The position numbers and the translations under genes were made by a program. Shown here in pieces: positions 61,281-64,000 of a stretch of DNA of 64,000 nucleotides. Origin of the DNA: Phlebotomus papatasi (taxonomy: Eukaryota > Arthropoda > Insecta > Diptera > Psychodidae); assembly GCF_024763615.1 (NCBI RefSeq), contig NC_077222.1, forward strand, positions 41,230,001 to 41,294,000, in the 5' to 3' direction. The notes beneath the pieces were generated by a model. The model saw only the letters and a list, made by a program, of their open reading frames with translations. It did not search any database and was not told the origin of the DNA. Each line of letters opens with the position of its first letter. The first letter of the stretch is position 1.

Positions 61281-62480
61281 ATTTCGTCCATAGACACCTG
61301 TGACCGGAAAAATAGACATCTTGTAAGTTATGCAAGATCAAAGGTCAATCACACTAGAAGGCTTAATTTCAAATGGAACCGCATAAATTTCGATTTTCTT
61401 TGATTTCTTGTACATGATCTAAAGAATATTTAGAAGAACATTACGTTCATATAGGTACGTTCAGGGGCATGACGTTTCCTATGCTTCCCATATGTTTCTA
61501 GCGTTCCGAAAAAACTTTGGAGTTTATTAGGTGTTTTCTGTCATTGTGGAATGAATTAGCAAGAAATACAAATACAAAATAAAAGCCAATTTAATATGGA
61601 ATGGGCAACCGAAAACCCTAAATTGGCAACCTACGTAGTTTCGGAGATATCTCGTGAAATGTGTACGAAAACAGGTAAAAATTTACACTAAAACTGGTCG
61701 CATTTTTCAGAGCTAATGATATCCCCTGGGTATGTTTATGGCTTCAAATTATTTCTTTTTGTCAATTTCAATATGTATTTTAAAATTATTGTATATCTAG
61801 TATGAATTAAGATGGAAGGAATATATTGTAAGAGGTCAAAGGGGTCAAAGTATTCGAAAAGGATATTTCTTAATCAATTTCGATACCTGTTTTTCGATAA
61901 TTTATGAATAAATTCAAACAGTAGTGAAGCAGTATACCTAAAAGCCATGCGAAAGTTTAATAATTTACTGAAAATGCTTTCTCATGAGTTTGAGCATTTC
62001 GCAAAGCTGGAACACTTCACCATCTCCTTACTAATAACTGAAATTATAATGTTTTTATTTGTTTAATGATTCAGTTTCAGAATCAGTTTGACCCATGAAA
62101 TTGATTAAGAGATTGAGTTAAAAAGTATAAATATTATGATTTTCATTAAAATTAATTTATTTCCATGTGTTTCTCATTGTAATTTTAAATAAAAGCTATA
62201 TTTATTATGCTAAGGCGTATTAAGATCGTCTTAAAATCGCTATGTATAGACGTTTTCATTTTAGAAGCAGTATTAAAAAAGAAGTACCAGTACCAGTTAC
62301 CGAAGCAAACTGCCCTATTCTCCCCTTCACAAAAATGTGCATTAATAGAAGTGTATTATGGACTTTGGAAAAAATCGTTATTAGATACAACATTTATTTC
62401 ATACACTTTCGAATATTCCCAAATTGCCTTAACTTTTTTCTGAAGAAGCTTTCTATAGAATAAATTTTGTGTTACTCGTA
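61281..62480. other. Stretch without a recognised gene
   Basis: AT-rich; 61985-62020 carries the GAGCATTTCGCAAAGCTGGA word of the 4190-family. Confidence 0.3.
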
Positions 62481-63548
62481 GGGGAAATGCTTCTAATTTT
62501 GTCCAGTTTCTTATTTTGGACACTTTGAGGATAACATTGGACACTAAAAATAAATTGATTAAAATGATGGATTTTTATTCCAATATTTGATGAATAATGA
62601 ATTATATCTAAATATTTGTTCCTTTTGGAATATTTTAACACTAAATACGTTAAAATTTGAATATGATTTGAGTTGAAATTGCTTTGTTGAAAATTCAGTG
62701 TGAGCAATTGCTTACGAGAAATATGACAGAACTTCGTGGCTTACTTCAGTCTTATTTAGTTTTGGTGAAGTACTAACAAAGTTTGTTCGCTGTTTTTGAG
62801 TGATATTATTGAATATTCATTGAATATTGTGTTGATTCACGTTACTGATGATTTGTACATTTGACCTGAAGTGAGATTTGCCTTGTGAATTATATTTTTC
62901 GTGTGAAAAATGGGAAATTTTTTAAGACATTCACCAGTGAGGTGATGATTCTTATTTTGGACAGGTGTTTTTCTCACGAAATTTCGTGAAGTTTTAGCTT
63001 TTGTGATGACTAGGTTGGACAAATGCCTGGAGAAATGAAGGAGCATCATCTCTACGAAAGAGATGCAGTGAGAAATGCCTTGAAAGGCTCCCGGAAAGGG
63101 CAGGGAATGAGCGAATCCGCACGTACTTGGAGTACCGAAGTCAACTCACTTTAATGAATGATATGGAAAGTTTCTGGGCTTCTTGTGACATTCCACGTTT
63201 CCCTTACATGACCAGGAAGAGGACTTGGTAAGATTGGTTCATGAAATGAAGAACAATGGGCATCCTGTTGAGGCGGATTATCTGTCCAAATTTACAGACA
63301 AGTTGTAAAAATTAATAACCAAGTTGTCCAAAATAAGAGTCAAATTCACCTCTACATATCAATTCATTTTTAAACGTATTAAAACTAATTTTAGTAAAAA
63401 TGAGATGATAAATAGCTTGCCAAGTTTCTAAACAATCCTTCTGAAAAGAGAGTAACAAGAAAAGTCAATTAGTATTGAAAATATGGCACTTCAAACTTAG
63501 GATATCGATGCTTATATGCAGACTGTCCAAAATTATAAGCACTTCCCC
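62481..63548 (+). mobile_element. Pogo-like element with decayed N-terminal transposase
   Basis: TA at 62479-62480 and 63549-63550 flanks inverted ends GGGGAAATGCTTCTAATTTT and AAAATTATAAGCACTTCCCC. Inside on +, about 63030-63150 reads LYERDAVRNALKGSRKGQGM then SESARTW (psq-type HTH), and about 63218-63295 reads EEDLVRLVHEMKNNGHPVEA, like the second DNA-binding (CENP-B/Tc5 type) segment of pogo/Tigger/Jerky transposases. The DDE domain is absent. A different subfamily from the GGGTAAG elements. Confidence 0.75.
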
Positions 63549-63550
63549 TA

Positions 63551-64000
63551 CGTGTATATAATTTTAAAGAATTCATTGAGTTTTATCGGTTTTATAATAT
63601 ACAAAAAATTCTTTTTAATGAATTTGAAAATCAGTGTAGATTTTATACATAGGTCATGTAGGTTTGGCCTAAATGTGCTATATAAAATCTTAAATTTTAC
63701 ATTTGAAAAACCTCATTTACAAATATCTTCGTTTTATAGTAAAGTTTTGAAGGATAAATAAAAAATAAAAAATAATTATTTCTTGATTGTGAGTGAAACG
63801 TTTATAAATCTATGGTCTTCCAGTTTTCCCAATTTTTTCAAGTGTAATATTTATGTAATTCCTTTCAAGGACTTTAATGTTGTTCAAAGATTTATGGTGA
63901 AAGTCTGAAAAATTAAAGGGAAAGTGGAAAAATAAAAAAATGATTCTTCTTTACAAATCATAAAAATAAGTTTCATAAAATTATTTTGCCCGTTTTTTAA
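63551..64000. other. Right edge, no gene seen
   Basis: AT-rich sequence with no recognised feature. Confidence 0.3.

Overview
The window looks like insect nuclear DNA, most likely from a dipteran. It is AT-rich, has GT-AG introns from about 70 bp to 5 kb, and carries a peritrophin-type cuticle gene and a fray-type kinase. A nematoceran such as a sand fly is a guess; nothing here fixes the species.

Four protein genes are supported, all in the left half. (1) The 3' part of a chitin-binding cuticle-type gene (one ChtBD2 domain, CPAP1 style) runs on + from the left edge to 6294. (2) A RING plus B-box (TRIM-like) gene runs on - from 10586 to 9630; its 3' end was not found. (3) A complete two-exon RING-H2 ubiquitin ligase, the RNF181 orthologue, lies on - at 11501-10986, upstream of and in tandem with (2). 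(4) A complete two-exon fray (OSR1/SPAK Ste20 kinase) gene lies on - at 33146-26530, with a 5.0-kb intron. A possible isolated exon lies near 60.5 kb on -. From 33.3 kb to the right edge I find no convincing conserved gene.

Most of the remaining sequence is transposon debris. The clearest case is a nested one at 23.2-25.1 kb: a 1573-bp solo LTR (TG...CA ends, 4-bp GTAT target duplication, TATA box, internal repeats) sits inside an element with 123-bp inverted arms. Each arm has a hammerhead-ribozyme-like core of the kind known from Penelope-like elements. A ~160-bp degenerate tandem array follows directly. Other elements are: a hAT-like element with an 8-bp target duplication (17518-18570); pogo-like elements with psq-type helix-turn-helix remnants (12.3, 17.1, 28.9, 47.8 and 62.5 kb); a dead mariner-type element (42489-43406); TTAA-flanked piggyBac-like MITEs, one nested in another MITE with an inferable empty site; a tRNA-derived SINE (51.8-52.0 kb) with a fragment at 44.2 kb; the 3' end of a non-LTR retrotransposon (53.1-53.8 kb); and many families of 150-600 bp TA-flanked MITEs, several starting TAGGGG.

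The genes show no operon-like logic. The two RING genes are adjacent but encode different ligase types. All coordinates and splice sites were read by eye; no alignment or database search was run. I found no clearly new functional system; the most informative structures are the nested elements.
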